NCBI GenBank assembly: GCA_002002485.1
Contig: MQVI01000013.1
Span: forward strand, 1-55,870
Reading direction: 5' to 3'
Length of the DNA: 55,870 nt
Source of the DNA: Pasteurellaceae bacterium 15-036681
GTDB taxonomy: Bacteria > Pseudomonadota > Gammaproteobacteria > Enterobacterales > Pasteurellaceae
The notes below the pieces were generated by a model. It did no database searches, had not been told where the DNA came from, and saw only the letters and a program-made list of their open reading frames with translations. Positions 8,471-16,749 of the stretch are shown here, piece by piece (the first letter of the stretch is position 1; each line of letters opens with the position of its first letter). Position numbers and translations under genes: made by a program.

Positions 8471-9721
8471 ATGGATCATTTTAACTATAAAAACCAACAA
8501 CTTTTTGCCGAAGATGTGGCGATTAGCGATATCATTGCACAACACGGCACACCCGCTTATATCTATTCGCGTGCAACCTTAGAGCGTCATTGGCATGCCT
8601 TTGATAACGCATTAGGCGAACATCCTCACTTAATCTGCTTTGCAGTTAAATCAAACTCTAATATTGCACTGTTAAATGTGATGGCCCGATTAGGTTCAGG
8701 CTTTGATATTGTGTCACAAGGCGAGTTAGAGAGAGTATTAGCGGCTGGCGGAGATGCAAGTAAAGTAGTATTTTCGGGGGTGGCAAAATCACATACTGAA
8801 ATTGCCCGTGCCTTAGAGGTCGGGATTCGCTGTTTTAATATTGAATCTATCCCTGAATTAAAGCGCATTAATGAAGTGGCTGGGCTGTTAGGCAAAATCG
8901 CACCGATTTCATTACGTGTGAATCCGGATGTAGATGCGCATACTCATCCTTATATCTCAACAGGCTTAAAAGAGAATAAGTTTGGGGTAAGTGTAACAGA
9001 AGCTCGTGAAGTTTATCGTTTAGCAAAAAGCTTACCCAATGTGAAAATTACAGGTATGGATTGTCATATTGGTTCACAGTTAACAGAATTACAGCCGTTC
9101 TTAGATGCGACAGACCGTGTTATTGTGTTAATGGAACAGCTAAAAGAAGATGGTATTGAGTTACACCACTTAGATTTAGGCGGCGGTTTAGGGGTTACTT
9201 ATACTGACGAACAACCCCCACACCCAAGTGAATATGCCGCAGCACTTTTAGCAAAATTAAAAGATTATCCAAACCTTGAAATTATCCTTGAGCCAGGTCG
9301 AGCAATCACTGCGAATGCGGGGATTTTGGTCACTAAAGTCGAGTATATTAAGCACAATGAAGATCGCAATTTTGCGATTGTCGATACAGGTATGAACGAT
9401 ATGATTCGTCCTGCGTTATATGAAGCTTATATGCAAATTATTGAGGTAAACCAACCGCTTGATCGTCAAAAAACTGTTTATGATGTAGTAGGGCCGATTT
9501 GTGAAACATCAGATTTCTTAGGCAAACAGCGTGAATTAGCTGTGGCAGAAGGGGATTTAATTGCGGTGCGTTCAGCAGGTGCCTACGGTGCAACAATGTC
9601 GTCAACCTATAACTCTCGCCCACAAGCGGTAGAAGTGATGGTTGATGGTAACCAAGCGCATTTAATTAAACAGCGCGCAACCTTTGCGGATTTATGGCGT
9701 TTAGAGTATTTACTACCTTAA
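8471..9721 (+). CDS. lysA: Diaminopimelate decarboxylase
   Basis: PLP enzyme that decarboxylates meso-diaminopimelate to L-lysine, the last step of lysine synthesis. The alanine-racemase-like barrel holds the PLP lysine in CFAVKSNSN (about residue 59). DCHIGSQLTEL, HLDLGGGLGVTY, EPGRAI and GPICETSD (catalytic Cys) follow. SAGAYGATMSSTYNSRP near the end is also typical. The length is 416, standard for the family. No lysine riboswitch is visible upstream. Expression probably comes with lptM. Confidence 0.97.
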   Translation: MDHFNYKNQQLFAEDVAISDIIAQHGTPAYIYSRATLERHWHAFDNALGEHPHLICFAVKSNSNIALLNVMARLGSGFDIVSQGELERVLAAGGDASKVVFSGVAKSHTEIARALEVGIRCFNIESIPELKRINEVAGLLGKIAPISLRVNPDVDAHTHPYISTGLKENKFGVSVTEAREVYRLAKSLPNVKITGMDCHIGSQLTELQPFLDATDRVIVLMEQLKEDGIELHHLDLGGGLGVTYTDEQPPHPSEYAAALLAKLKDYPNLEIILEPGRAITANAGILVTKVEYIKHNEDRNFAIVDTGMNDMIRPALYEAYMQIIEVNQPLDRQKTVYDVVGPICETSDFLGKQRELAVAEGDLIAVRSAGAYGATMSSTYNSRPQAVEVMVDGNQAHLIKQRATFADLWRLEYLLP

Positions 9722-9728
9722 ACATAAC

Positions 9729-9752
9729 AAAGCCACTCAATTCGAGTGGCCT
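9729..9752. terminator. Bidirectional terminator between lysA and the 148-residue protein
   Basis: GCCACTC (9732-9738) pairs with GAGTGGC (9744-9750). The T-rich flank is on the minus-strand side (complement of AACAAA), which suits the convergent gene. It may also serve lysA. Confidence 0.65.
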
Positions 9753-9766
9753 TGCTGCATATGAAA

Positions 9767-10213
9767 CTAACGTTTTTGTAAAAGTGTTAACCCACCCTGA
9801 TCATTTATTAAGAAATATGTTTTCTTTTGAGATTCATCTAAGCGACAAAAAGCAAGCTCTGTAACATCAACACAAGATATTGCCAGGCCTTTCAATTGAC
9901 CATTGATGATTTTAAGTAAATCAGGCTGATTAGTTAAGAAGCGTTTTAGTGTTTTGTAGCTTGTTGGGGTGAAACGACATTCTTTATTGTTATTCCCACA
10001 CGCAACCTTTGCCCAACTGTTGTCAGTTTTCTGGACTTTTGCAATCCAGTATTTTTTTACTGGTGTAAAGTGAATATGTGTGGATTCAGTTTTATCTGCA
10101 TTGATCATTACGTACTCACCTTGATCTGCAGAGGTAATTTGAGCTGAGGCCATAGATGACATACCAAAAGCGAATAAAGAAGCGAGTATAATTTTAGTGA
10201 TTGATTTTTTCAT
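9767..10213 (-). CDS. Secreted protein of unknown function
   Basis: 148 residues with a classic signal peptide (KKSITKIILASLFAFGMSSM, cleavage likely after ASA), so the mature protein is periplasmic or exported. Four cysteines stand in two pairs (VACGNNNKEC and ISCVDVTELAFC), suggesting two disulfides. I do not recognise a family. The mature part is basic with many Lys and Thr. It is transcribed alone towards lysA, with its own start (ATAAGGAATTCTCG before the ATG). The 230 bases on its 5' side, shared with the divergent ATP-grasp gene, must hold two promoters. Confidence 0.8.
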   Translation of the reverse strand: MKKSITKIILASLFAFGMSSMASAQITSADQGEYVMINADKTESTHIHFTPVKKYWIAKVQKTDNSWAKVACGNNNKECRFTPTSYKTLKRFLTNQPDLLKIINGQLKGLAISCVDVTELAFCRLDESQKKTYFLINDQGGLTLLQKR

Positions 10214-10444
10214 TCGAGAATTCCTTATGTTATAAATTACAAGAGAGATATATAACCGAGGAGTGATTGTATCACCAATTGCTTTTTTATGAATAAGATG
10301 ACAGTCGGTCTTTTCGATACTTTACTTTTAATTTGCAAAAATTATTCTGTGATAAATTGATGAATTCTGCTTTTTTAATTAGCAAATTTCGCATAGAATC
10401 TTACCGCTTACATAATTTTAAATAAACACAACAAGGAAACAACA

Positions 10445-11626
10445 ATGCGAAAACCGATCAATTTTGTAATGATTTCCCCTCATTTCCCAACTAACTTTGA
10501 AACCTTTGCGGTACGTTTACGCGAGAAAGGTTTCAATACCCTTGGGATTGCAGATACCCCTTACGAACAACTTAGCGAAGGCTTGCGTAATTCTTTAACG
10601 GAATATTATCGTGTAGATAATATGGAAGACTATGAGCAAGTTTACCGTGCTGTGGGTTATTTTGCCCATAAATATGGACGTATCGACCGAATTGAGTCCC
10701 ATAATGAATATTGGCTTGAATTAGATGCAAAATTACGCACTGATTTCAATGTATTTGGTTATAAAACTGACGATATGTTAGCGATCAAAACCAAAGCGCA
10801 GATGAAAGAAGTGTTCAAAAAAGCAGGCTTAAAAGTTGCAAAAGGACGTGTATTTAAAGATGATGCCGATGCTCGTAAGCTCGCTAAAGAGTTAAAACTG
10901 CCTGTGATTATCAAACCAAATTCTGGTGTAGGGGCGAGCGATACTTATAAAATCCGCACTAACGATGATTTAGAACAGTTCTTTAAGGTAAAAAGTCCAC
11001 AAGTTGAATACATTATGGAAGAGTTTATCGACGGTGATATCGTTACCTTTGATGGCTTAACGGATCACGACGGCAATATCGTCTTTTACGCAGGCTTAGA
11101 ATATTCCGAAGCCGTGTTAGATACCGTTGAGAAAGACGGTGATATGTTCTATTACGTGCCACGTGAGATTTCACCAAAATTAATTGAATTAGGCAAAAAA
11201 TGTGTCAATGCGTTTAAAGTACGTGAACGTTTCTTCCATTTTGAGTTTTTCCGTGTGAAGAAAACCGGTGAGTTAATGCCATTAGAAATCAACTGTCGTC
11301 CGCCGGGTGGTTTAACTATTGATATGTGGAACTATGCGAACGATTTCGATGTGTTCCGTGAATATGCGAATATTGTGCAAGACAATAAATTCTACACCGA
11401 TATTCAACACCCATGGAATGTGGTCTATATTTCTCGCAAAGCAAATCAAAATTACGTTAATTCATTAGATTCAGTATGTGAGAAATTTGCAGGTAATATT
11501 ATTAGCGTGCAAACCGTGCCGGGTGTATTTGCCAAAATTATGGGTGAGCATGGTATCCTTGCTCGTACTGAAACGATTGAACAGATGCGTGAAATTGTTC
11601 AATTTGCACAAGCTAAACAGAAGTAA
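10445..11626 (+). CDS. ATP-grasp ligase-like protein, unknown substrate
   Basis: 393-residue ATP-grasp fold enzyme. The N-terminal part (FVMISPHFPTNFETFAVRL) is a pre-ATP-grasp nucleotide-fold domain. The ATP-binding subdomain holds LPVIIKPNSGVGASDTYKI (about residue 155) and EYIMEEFIDGD. The metal-binding part is MPLEINCRPPGGLTIDMWNY (Glu and Asn). Such enzymes join a carboxylate to an amine or thiol. The substrate cannot be read from sequence. AAGGAAACAACA gives a good ribosome site. The esterase gene starts 10 bases after its stop, so the two form an operon and probably act in one pathway. Confidence 0.87.
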   Translation: MRKPINFVMISPHFPTNFETFAVRLREKGFNTLGIADTPYEQLSEGLRNSLTEYYRVDNMEDYEQVYRAVGYFAHKYGRIDRIESHNEYWLELDAKLRTDFNVFGYKTDDMLAIKTKAQMKEVFKKAGLKVAKGRVFKDDADARKLAKELKLPVIIKPNSGVGASDTYKIRTNDDLEQFFKVKSPQVEYIMEEFIDGDIVTFDGLTDHDGNIVFYAGLEYSEAVLDTVEKDGDMFYYVPREISPKLIELGKKCVNAFKVRERFFHFEFFRVKKTGELMPLEINCRPPGGLTIDMWNYANDFDVFREYANIVQDNKFYTDIQHPWNVVYISRKANQNYVNSLDSVCEKFAGNIISVQTVPGVFAKIMGEHGILARTETIEQMREIVQFAQAKQK

Positions 11627-11635
11627 GGAGCAACA

Positions 11636-12388
11636 ATGCATTTTGAAAGAAGAAGCCATTGGAGTGGCGAATTAGGCCGTGAAATGTATTTCAATGTTTA
11701 TGGTCATGCAGGTAAACCTGTAATTGTATTTCCTTCATCTGGTGGTAACCAAAATGAGTATGGTAACTTTGGAATGATCGAAGCTTGCCGTTCGTTTGTT
11801 GAACGTGGCTTAATCAAGTTTTACACCCCAGATTCTTATGATGAGGTGTCATGGTTAGCCAAATATAAATCAGGTCATGATATGGCGTTAGCACACAATG
11901 CTTACGACCGCTATATTGTGAATGAGCTAGTGCCGTTAATCCGCCATGAATCACAATGGGGCGGAGCAATGATTGCTACAGGTTGCAGTATGGGGGCATT
12001 TCATACAATTAATTTTGCACTACGCCATCCAGATTTATTCGACACAGCCATTGCATTAAGCGGTGTATATGATGCTCGCTTCTTTACCCATGAATTTTAT
12101 GGTGATCAAGCGGTGTATCACAATTCTCCGATTGATTATCTTTGGAATCAAAATGATAGCTGGTTCTTAGATCGCTATCGTCAAAATCACTATATTGTGG
12201 CGGTAGGTCAAGGCGCATGGGAAGAACAACACGTCGCTGACACTCACCGTTTACAAGATGCTTTTAACCGTAAAGGGATTGAAGGCTGGTTCGACTACTG
12301 GGGGCACGATATGGCCCACGACTGGCCTCTCTGGCGCCAACAAATGCCGTATTTTTTAGGCAGGTTGGAAGAGCAGGGGATTATTTAA
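11636..12388 (+). CDS. Alpha/beta-hydrolase esterase (esterase D-like) paired with the ATP-grasp gene
   Basis: 250-residue alpha/beta hydrolase. The nucleophile elbow is GCSMGA (about residue 118), the oxyanion region FPSSGGNQNEYG, and the histidine is probably in YWGHDMAHDWPLW. It resembles esterase-D and PHB-depolymerase-like proteins. No signal peptide, so it is cytoplasmic. The ribosome site AAGGAGCAACA overlaps the 3' end of the ATP-grasp gene. The tight coupling suggests it releases or trims the product of the ligase, but that is inference. A terminator follows. Confidence 0.88.
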   Translation: MHFERRSHWSGELGREMYFNVYGHAGKPVIVFPSSGGNQNEYGNFGMIEACRSFVERGLIKFYTPDSYDEVSWLAKYKSGHDMALAHNAYDRYIVNELVPLIRHESQWGGAMIATGCSMGAFHTINFALRHPDLFDTAIALSGVYDARFFTHEFYGDQAVYHNSPIDYLWNQNDSWFLDRYRQNHYIVAVGQGAWEEQHVADTHRLQDAFNRKGIEGWFDYWGHDMAHDWPLWRQQMPYFLGRLEEQGII

Positions 12389-12393
12389 TTGCG

Positions 12394-12428
12394 ATAACCT
12401 AGCACGAGCAGTGCTAGGTTATTTATCT
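12394..12428 (+). terminator. Terminator of the ATP-grasp/esterase operon
   Basis: A perfect 12-bp stem (12394-12405 with 12411-12422) around GAGCA, followed by TTATCTTA. It stands six bases after the esterase stop. Confidence 0.8.
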
Positions 12429-12626
12429 TAGTCGTTTAGAGAAATGTGAGCAAAGGATTATGAGAGAATGCTACCAGTTTGGAGGACTTCATTTTCTATA
12501 ACCCATAACTTTTAATTGAAATTTATCTACCATGAGTAAATAATCCATCCACAATATCCCTATTTATCTCATTTCTTAATCCACATAAAATAGTCTTATC
12601 CAAACATTTAATAGGAAAGGCATTTT

Positions 12627-13337
12627 ATGAAAACAATTTATCACTCTTCGGAAAGCCGTGGCAATGCAGATCATGGTTGGCTCAAAAGTCGTCACACATT
12701 TAGCTTTGCTAATTATTATGACCCAAGTCGTATGCATTTCGGTGCGCTTCGCGTAATTAATGACGATTTCGTTGAAGGTGGACGAGGTTTTGGAACTCAT
12801 CCCCACGAGAATATGGAAATTATCTCCATTCCATTAAGTGGAGATTTAGCTCACAAAGACAGTATGGGTAATGGTGGTATTATCCGCCATGGTGATATTC
12901 AAGTGATGTCAGCAGGTACCGGCGTAGCGCATAGTGAGATGAATCCAAACCCAAATACACCAGTAAAATTTTTACAAATTTGGGTGTTCCCAAATAAGAA
13001 GAATGTCGAGCCACGCTATCAGCAAATGAATATTGCTGAGCTGTCAAAGCCAAATGATTTCCAACAGATTCTTTCACCTAATGCTGATGATGAAGGCGTT
13101 TGGATTCATCAAAATGCATGGTTCTCACTAGCGAATTTTAGCAAAGAAACCGAAAAAACTTACCGCTTGCACAAAGAAGGAAATGGCGTTTACGCCTTTG
13201 TTCTTAAAGGTTCAGCGACAGTTGCTGGCAAAGAGTTGAATGAACGAGATGGCTTAGGTGTATGGGATACAGAGAATTTTGAAATTACTGCAACAAACGA
13301 TGTAGAAATTCTGTTAATGGAAGTGCCGATGCACTAA
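12627..13337 (+). CDS. Pirin family protein
   Basis: 236-residue cupin-fold pirin like E. coli YhhW or YhaK. The N-terminal pirin domain begins with ESRGNADHGWLKSRHTFSF. Metal-binding His and Glu residues are in GTHPHENMEI, and HSEMNPNP follows. YhhW-type proteins have quercetinase activity in vitro; the physiological role is unclear. It stands alone, with AGGAAAGGCATTTT before the ATG and a strong terminator after it. Confidence 0.93.
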   Translation: MKTIYHSSESRGNADHGWLKSRHTFSFANYYDPSRMHFGALRVINDDFVEGGRGFGTHPHENMEIISIPLSGDLAHKDSMGNGGIIRHGDIQVMSAGTGVAHSEMNPNPNTPVKFLQIWVFPNKKNVEPRYQQMNIAELSKPNDFQQILSPNADDEGVWIHQNAWFSLANFSKETEKTYRLHKEGNGVYAFVLKGSATVAGKELNERDGLGVWDTENFEITATNDVEILLMEVPMH

Positions 13338-13349
13338 ATGCTAGAAGAA

Positions 13350-13390
13350 ATAGGCTCAGTATTTGAATAAAATGCTGAGCCTATCGTTTT
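13350..13390 (+). terminator. Pirin gene terminator
   Basis: A 14-bp stem pairs ATAGGCTCAG (13350-13359, extended by TATT) with CTGAGCCTAT (13375-13384). It is followed by CGTTTT. Confidence 0.85.
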
Positions 13391-13406
13391 CTATGATGAT
13401 TAAAAT

Positions 13407-13675
13407 TAGGGTCTGTTTATCTTTCATAAACGACTGCGACGGAGATTATTTTTCGCCAAATCAAGGCGAAAATTGTGCAGTTTAGTCATTCTAAACAAAC
13501 GGTTTTCAACGCAGAGTTGGCGAAAAATAAACTCGTCCCTTCGGGTTGTGCCTAAAATAGGCACATCCTTCGTTGCAAAACTTGTCAATAGCACCACTAT
13601 TAACTGCGTTTTTCGCCTAGTCTGTGCCTATTTTAGGCTACAACGCAGTTTTTTATGAAAGATAAACAGACCCTA
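13407..13675. mobile_element. MITE-like element, 24-bp terminal inverted repeats, TA ends
   Basis: A 269-bp non-coding block is bounded by TAGGGTCTGTTTATCTTTCA and onward (13407-13430) and its exact reverse complement (13652-13675). The next bases inward (ACTGCG) also match. Both ends carry TA, as expected of insertion into TA by IS630/Tc1-type transposases or Correia-like elements. Inside are smaller hairpins (TTTTCGCC / GGCGAAAA and GTGCCTAAAATAGGCAC). No credible coding region. It fills most of the 342-base gap between the pirin and EIIB genes. Confidence 0.75.
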
Positions 13676-13679
13676 TAAA

Positions 13680-13988
13680 CTAGCGGTTTAAAATTTTATT
13701 AATTTCATCGCGGAGCGAAGGCGCTATGGTTCCCAAAATCACTTGAATTTGTGAACCGACAGTCACTACATCAACAGCGCCTAGTTTTTTTAACTGAGTT
13801 TTATCGACTTTTTTGATGTCTTTTAAACTTACTCTTAAACGAGTGATACAGGCATCAACGACAGTAATGTTTTCACTTGAACCTAATGCTTCAATCATCT
13901 TTGGTGCATTGTTAACAAGCGTTAAAGAGTCTTCTTTTACTGATTTGGTCTCTGATTTGCCAATGATTTTTTTTAATTTACCTAACAT
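13680..13988 (-). CDS. Stand-alone PTS EIIB domain, glucose family
   Basis: 102-residue protein with the glucose-family EIIB fold. The phosphorylation cysteine lies in VVDACITRLRVSLKD, followed by GAVDVVTVGSQIQVILG, typical of EIIB of PtsG/NagE/MalX type. The start at 13988 (MLGKLKKIIG) has AAGGGGAATATT upstream. No EIIC or EIIA is adjacent, so it may partner a permease elsewhere or play a regulatory role. Its stop lies five bases from the MITE end, so its 3' flank has been replaced by that element. Confidence 0.9.
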   Translation of the reverse strand: MLGKLKKIIGKSETKSVKEDSLTLVNNAPKMIEALGSSENITVVDACITRLRVSLKDIKKVDKTQLKKLGAVDVVTVGSQIQVILGTIAPSLRDEINKILNR

Positions 13989-14080
13989 AATATTCCCCTT
14001 AACTTGAAATATAAAACTATACATAATGTACTACATTTGCGTTGTTTTTAATATCTTTTAGAGAAAAATTTATGCGAGAT

Positions 14081-14524
14081 TTAGTTGTTTTTAAGAAAAA
14101 ATGGCAACCATGCTTCTGCTGTAGCATCGTGATCAAAATTGTTTACCACATCAATACGCAATGATTCACAAATCTGGGTCGCGCCACGCGTTTTTAGGTT
14201 CTCTTCAACAATGTTTACCGCATTGCAGAAAGTATCATAATCGCTGCTACCTAGCCCAATCACCCCGAATTGCATTGCGCTAAAATCAGGTTGTTGTTCA
14301 TCAATAGTTTCAAATAACGGTTTGATATTATCTGGTAGCTCACCTGCACCATGAGTTGATGTAATTACTAGCAATTTTGTTGCATTTTGAATATCGCTCA
14401 ATTCAGCATTATTGAATAGTGCCACTTCAAAACCTTGTGCGCTTAACACATCATTTAGATGATCGGCAACATACTCTGCACCACCTAAGGTGCTACCTGT
14501 GATAATGGTGATTTGTTTGGTCAT
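14081..14524 (-). CDS. mioC: Flavodoxin-like protein MioC
   Basis: 147-residue FMN-binding flavodoxin. The FMN loop is ITGSTLGGAEYVADHL, with later loops TSTHGAGELPDN and GLGSSDYDTFCNAV. E. coli MioC is an electron carrier implicated in biotin synthase activity. The start at 14524 (MTKQITIITG) has AAGGATTATTT upstream; 20 more open codons in front are not conserved. In E. coli mioC lies beside oriC; here it follows a toxin-antitoxin pair by 13 bases and may be read from the same transcript. Confidence 0.93.
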   Translation of the reverse strand: MTKQITIITGSTLGGAEYVADHLNDVLSAQGFEVALFNNAELSDIQNATKLLVITSTHGAGELPDNIKPLFETIDEQQPDFSAMQFGVIGLGSSDYDTFCNAVNIVEENLKTRGATQICESLRIDVVNNFDHDATAEAWLPFFLKNN

Positions 14525-14537
14525 AAATAATCCTTGA

Positions 14538-14822
14538 TTACATAATATTGCGTGGTTCCATTCTTTGATGAATGACACGCACAATAAAAATATCGTTCTG
14601 ACGACATTTATAGTAAATAGTGTGTGATTGATAGAGCAAACTACGAATTTTAGGCGCTATATGATCTGCTTCTTTGCCCAATTTAGGAAATTGGACTAAA
14701 AGCTCAAATTGTTCAACTAGCCCTTCAACATAAGTTGTCGCTTGATTAACACCAAATTGAGCGATGGTATAACGATAAAGCAATTCAATATCTTGCTCCG
14801 CTTTACGAGAAAGTTTATACAT
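14538..14822 (-). CDS. parE: ParE/RelE-family toxin
   Basis: 94-residue type II toxin. The N-terminus MYKLSRKAEQDIELLYRY, the FPKLGKEADHIAPKIRSL centre and the C-terminal IFIVRVIHQRMEP match ParE. Chromosomal ParE proteins usually poison gyrase; RelE relatives cleave mRNA, and sequence favours ParE. The start overlaps the 3' end of the antitoxin gene by eight bases, the usual antitoxin-first arrangement. Confidence 0.92.
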   Translation of the reverse strand: MYKLSRKAEQDIELLYRYTIAQFGVNQATTYVEGLVEQFELLVQFPKLGKEADHIAPKIRSLLYQSHTIYYKCRQNDIFIVRVIHQRMEPRNIM

Positions 14823-15057
14823 TCAAATCTTTCCTTACTCGCGCCATAATATCTTGCACCGTTGCCGAAGATTCTCCGCTTTCTAAACCTTCATTGACCA
14901 TTTTTCGTAATTGAAGAAGTTGCTGCTCTTTCTCTTCAAGCAAACGCAATGCACTTCGCACAACTTCACTTGTTGAACCATAACGTCCACTTTCTACCAT
15001 TTGTTGAATAAAATGATTCAATGGCTCGCCTAAAGTTACACTCGTTGTTCTACTCAT
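14815..15057 (-). CDS. parD: ParD-family antitoxin
   Basis: 80-residue antitoxin with an N-terminal ribbon-helix-helix (RTTSVTLGEPLNHFIQQMVE, then RYGSTSEVVRSALRLLEE) that binds DNA. The C-terminal tail (about residues 50-80) should wrap the toxin. A 19-base near-palindrome just upstream is the likely autoregulatory operator. The pair sits between mioC and ffh. Confidence 0.93.
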   Translation of the reverse strand: MSRTTSVTLGEPLNHFIQQMVESGRYGSTSEVVRSALRLLEEKEQQLLQLRKMVNEGLESGESSATVQDIMARVRKDLNV

Positions 15058-15070
15058 ATTTACCCCTCAA

Positions 15071-15089
15071 TGTGTGATTAATTCACACA
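15071..15089. promoter_or_regulatory. Likely ParD operator
   Basis: TGTGTGA-TTAAT-TCACACA is a 7-bp perfect inverted repeat starting 14 bases upstream of the parD ATG (15057). The position and symmetry fit autorepression by the ribbon-helix-helix antitoxin. A CRP site is possible (TGTGA-like halves) but the spacing is wrong. Confidence 0.6.
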
Positions 15090-15146
15090 ATAGCATAATT
15101 TACAGCTATGCTAAATATAACCTAAACAAAAATGCTTAATTTTTTG

Positions 15147-15152
15147 TATAAT
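15147..15152 (+). promoter_or_regulatory. -10 box of the ffh promoter
   Basis: A perfect TATAAT lies 64 bases upstream of the ffh ATG, preceded by TTTTTTG. No strong -35 is visible. Confidence 0.5.
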
Positions 15153-15215
15153 GCCCCCAATATTTTATTTACAAGCGGGTAAAACAGCCCCAATTTTTGC
15201 AAAAGAGATTTCACT

Positions 15216-16607
15216 ATGTTTGAGAACCTGTCTGATAGACTTTCCAAAACCCTAAAAAATATTACAGGGAAAGGCCGTTTAACCGAAGATAACATTAAAG
15301 ATACCCTACGCGAAGTGCGTATGGCGTTGTTGGAAGCAGATGTTGCATTACCTGTGGTGCGTGAGTTTATTAATCAAGTAAAAGAGCGTGCGATTGGTGA
15401 GGAAGTGAATAAGAGCTTAACGCCAGGTCAAGAGTTCTTAAAAATCGTTCAAGGTGAACTTGAAAAAGCGATGGGCGAAGCAAATGAAGGTTTAAATCTT
15501 GCGACTCAACCGCCAGCAGTCATCTTAATGGCTGGTTTACAGGGTGCTGGTAAAACAACCTCTGTCGGTAAATTAGCGAAATTCTTAAAAGAACGTCACA
15601 AGAAAAAAGTCCTTGTGGTGTCTGCGGACGTTTATCGTCCTGCGGCGATCAAACAGCTTCAAACTTTAGCAGAAGCATTAAAAGTGGATTTCTTCCCAAG
15701 TGAAACGAACCAAAAACCTGTAGCGATTGCCGAAGCCGCATTAAAACACGCAAAACTTAACTTCTTTGATGTATTAATTGTCGATACCGCAGGTCGTTTG
15801 CACGTTGATAGTGAAATGATGGAGGAGATCCAACAAGTTCACGCGGTTTTAAATCCGATTGAAACTCTTTTCACTGTTGATGCAATGACAGGTCAAGATG
15901 CGGCAAATACAGCAAAAGCCTTCAATGAAGCGCTACCATTAACAGGTGTAATCTTAACCAAAGTTGATGGTGATGCGCGCGGTGGTGCGGCGTTATCAAT
16001 TCGTCAAATCACAGGTAAACCAATTAAATTCTTAGGTGTGGGCGAAAAAACCGATGCCTTAGAGCCATTCCATCCAGATCGCGTGGCTTCGCGTATTCTT
16101 GGTATGGGCGATGTAATGTCATTAATCGAAGACTTACAGCGCTCTGTTGACCAAGAGAAAGCCGAGAAAATGGCGGCTAAATTTAAGAAAGATGGCACAT
16201 TCTCATTAGATGATTTCCGCGACCAACTGGCTGAAATGAAAAAAATGGGCGGTATGATGTCAATGCTTGATAAATTACCGGGTGCAAAAAATCTTCCTGA
16301 CCACGTGAAAAATCAGATGGATGACAAGATGTTCGTCAAAATGGAAGCGATCATCAACTCTATGACTCTTAAAGAGCGTGCAAATCCAGACATTATTAAA
16401 GGCTCTCGCCGTCGTCGCATTGCATTAGGTTCTGGCACAACAGTACAAGATGTAAATAAATTACTGAAACAATTCGATGAAATGCAGCGTATGATGAAAA
16501 AAATGCGTAAAGGCGGTATGGCGAAGATGATGCGCGGTATGCAAGGTATGATGGGCGGTCTAGGCGGTGGCTTGGGTGGTTTAGGTGGAATGTTTGGACG
16601 TAGGTAG
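15216..16607 (+). CDS. ffh: Signal recognition particle GTPase Ffh
   Basis: 463-residue SRP54 homologue that binds 4.5S RNA and signal sequences and docks with FtsY for co-translational membrane targeting. The N domain starts MFENLSDRL. The G domain holds GLQGAGKTTSVGKLA (G1), DVYRPAAIKQL, DTAGRLHVD and TKVDGDARGG. The C-terminal M domain is methionine-rich (MQRMMKKMRKGGMAKMMRGM) and ends in a glycine-rich tail. The length is standard. The gene has its own promoter. Confidence 0.98.
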   Translation: MFENLSDRLSKTLKNITGKGRLTEDNIKDTLREVRMALLEADVALPVVREFINQVKERAIGEEVNKSLTPGQEFLKIVQGELEKAMGEANEGLNLATQPPAVILMAGLQGAGKTTSVGKLAKFLKERHKKKVLVVSADVYRPAAIKQLQTLAEALKVDFFPSETNQKPVAIAEAALKHAKLNFFDVLIVDTAGRLHVDSEMMEEIQQVHAVLNPIETLFTVDAMTGQDAANTAKAFNEALPLTGVILTKVDGDARGGAALSIRQITGKPIKFLGVGEKTDALEPFHPDRVASRILGMGDVMSLIEDLQRSVDQEKAEKMAAKFKKDGTFSLDDFRDQLAEMKKMGGMMSMLDKLPGAKNLPDHVKNQMDDKMFVKMEAIINSMTLKERANPDIIKGSRRRRIALGSGTTVQDVNKLLKQFDEMQRMMKKMRKGGMAKMMRGMQGMMGGLGGGLGGLGGMFGRR

Positions 16608-16632
16608 TTTAAATTTCGGATAAAATATTTTG

Positions 16633-16715
16633 TAGGGGCGACCCGATGTGGTCGCCCATTGTTAATATGATAAGCTCATATTTTTCAGGTAGGCACATCA
16701 GCCCCTCTGCATTAA
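16633..16715. repeat. Intergenic repeat with GGGCGACC hairpin
   Basis: GGGCGACC (16636-16643) pairs with GGTCGCCC (16650-16657). A GGTAGGCACATCAGCCCCTC stretch follows about 40 bases on. TAGGGGCGACC...GGTCGCCC is a recurring extragenic repeat type in proteobacteria. It could also act as a terminator for ffh, although no T tract follows. The kpsC gene begins 35 bases after it. Confidence 0.5.
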
Positions 16716-16749
16716 TCCTATCGAATAATATTTATTATTTGGATATATA

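Noticed and set aside
13473..13658. 61-codon frame inside the MITE-like element
   Set aside because: It has no ribosome site and no protein-like composition; the block is explained by inverted repeats.
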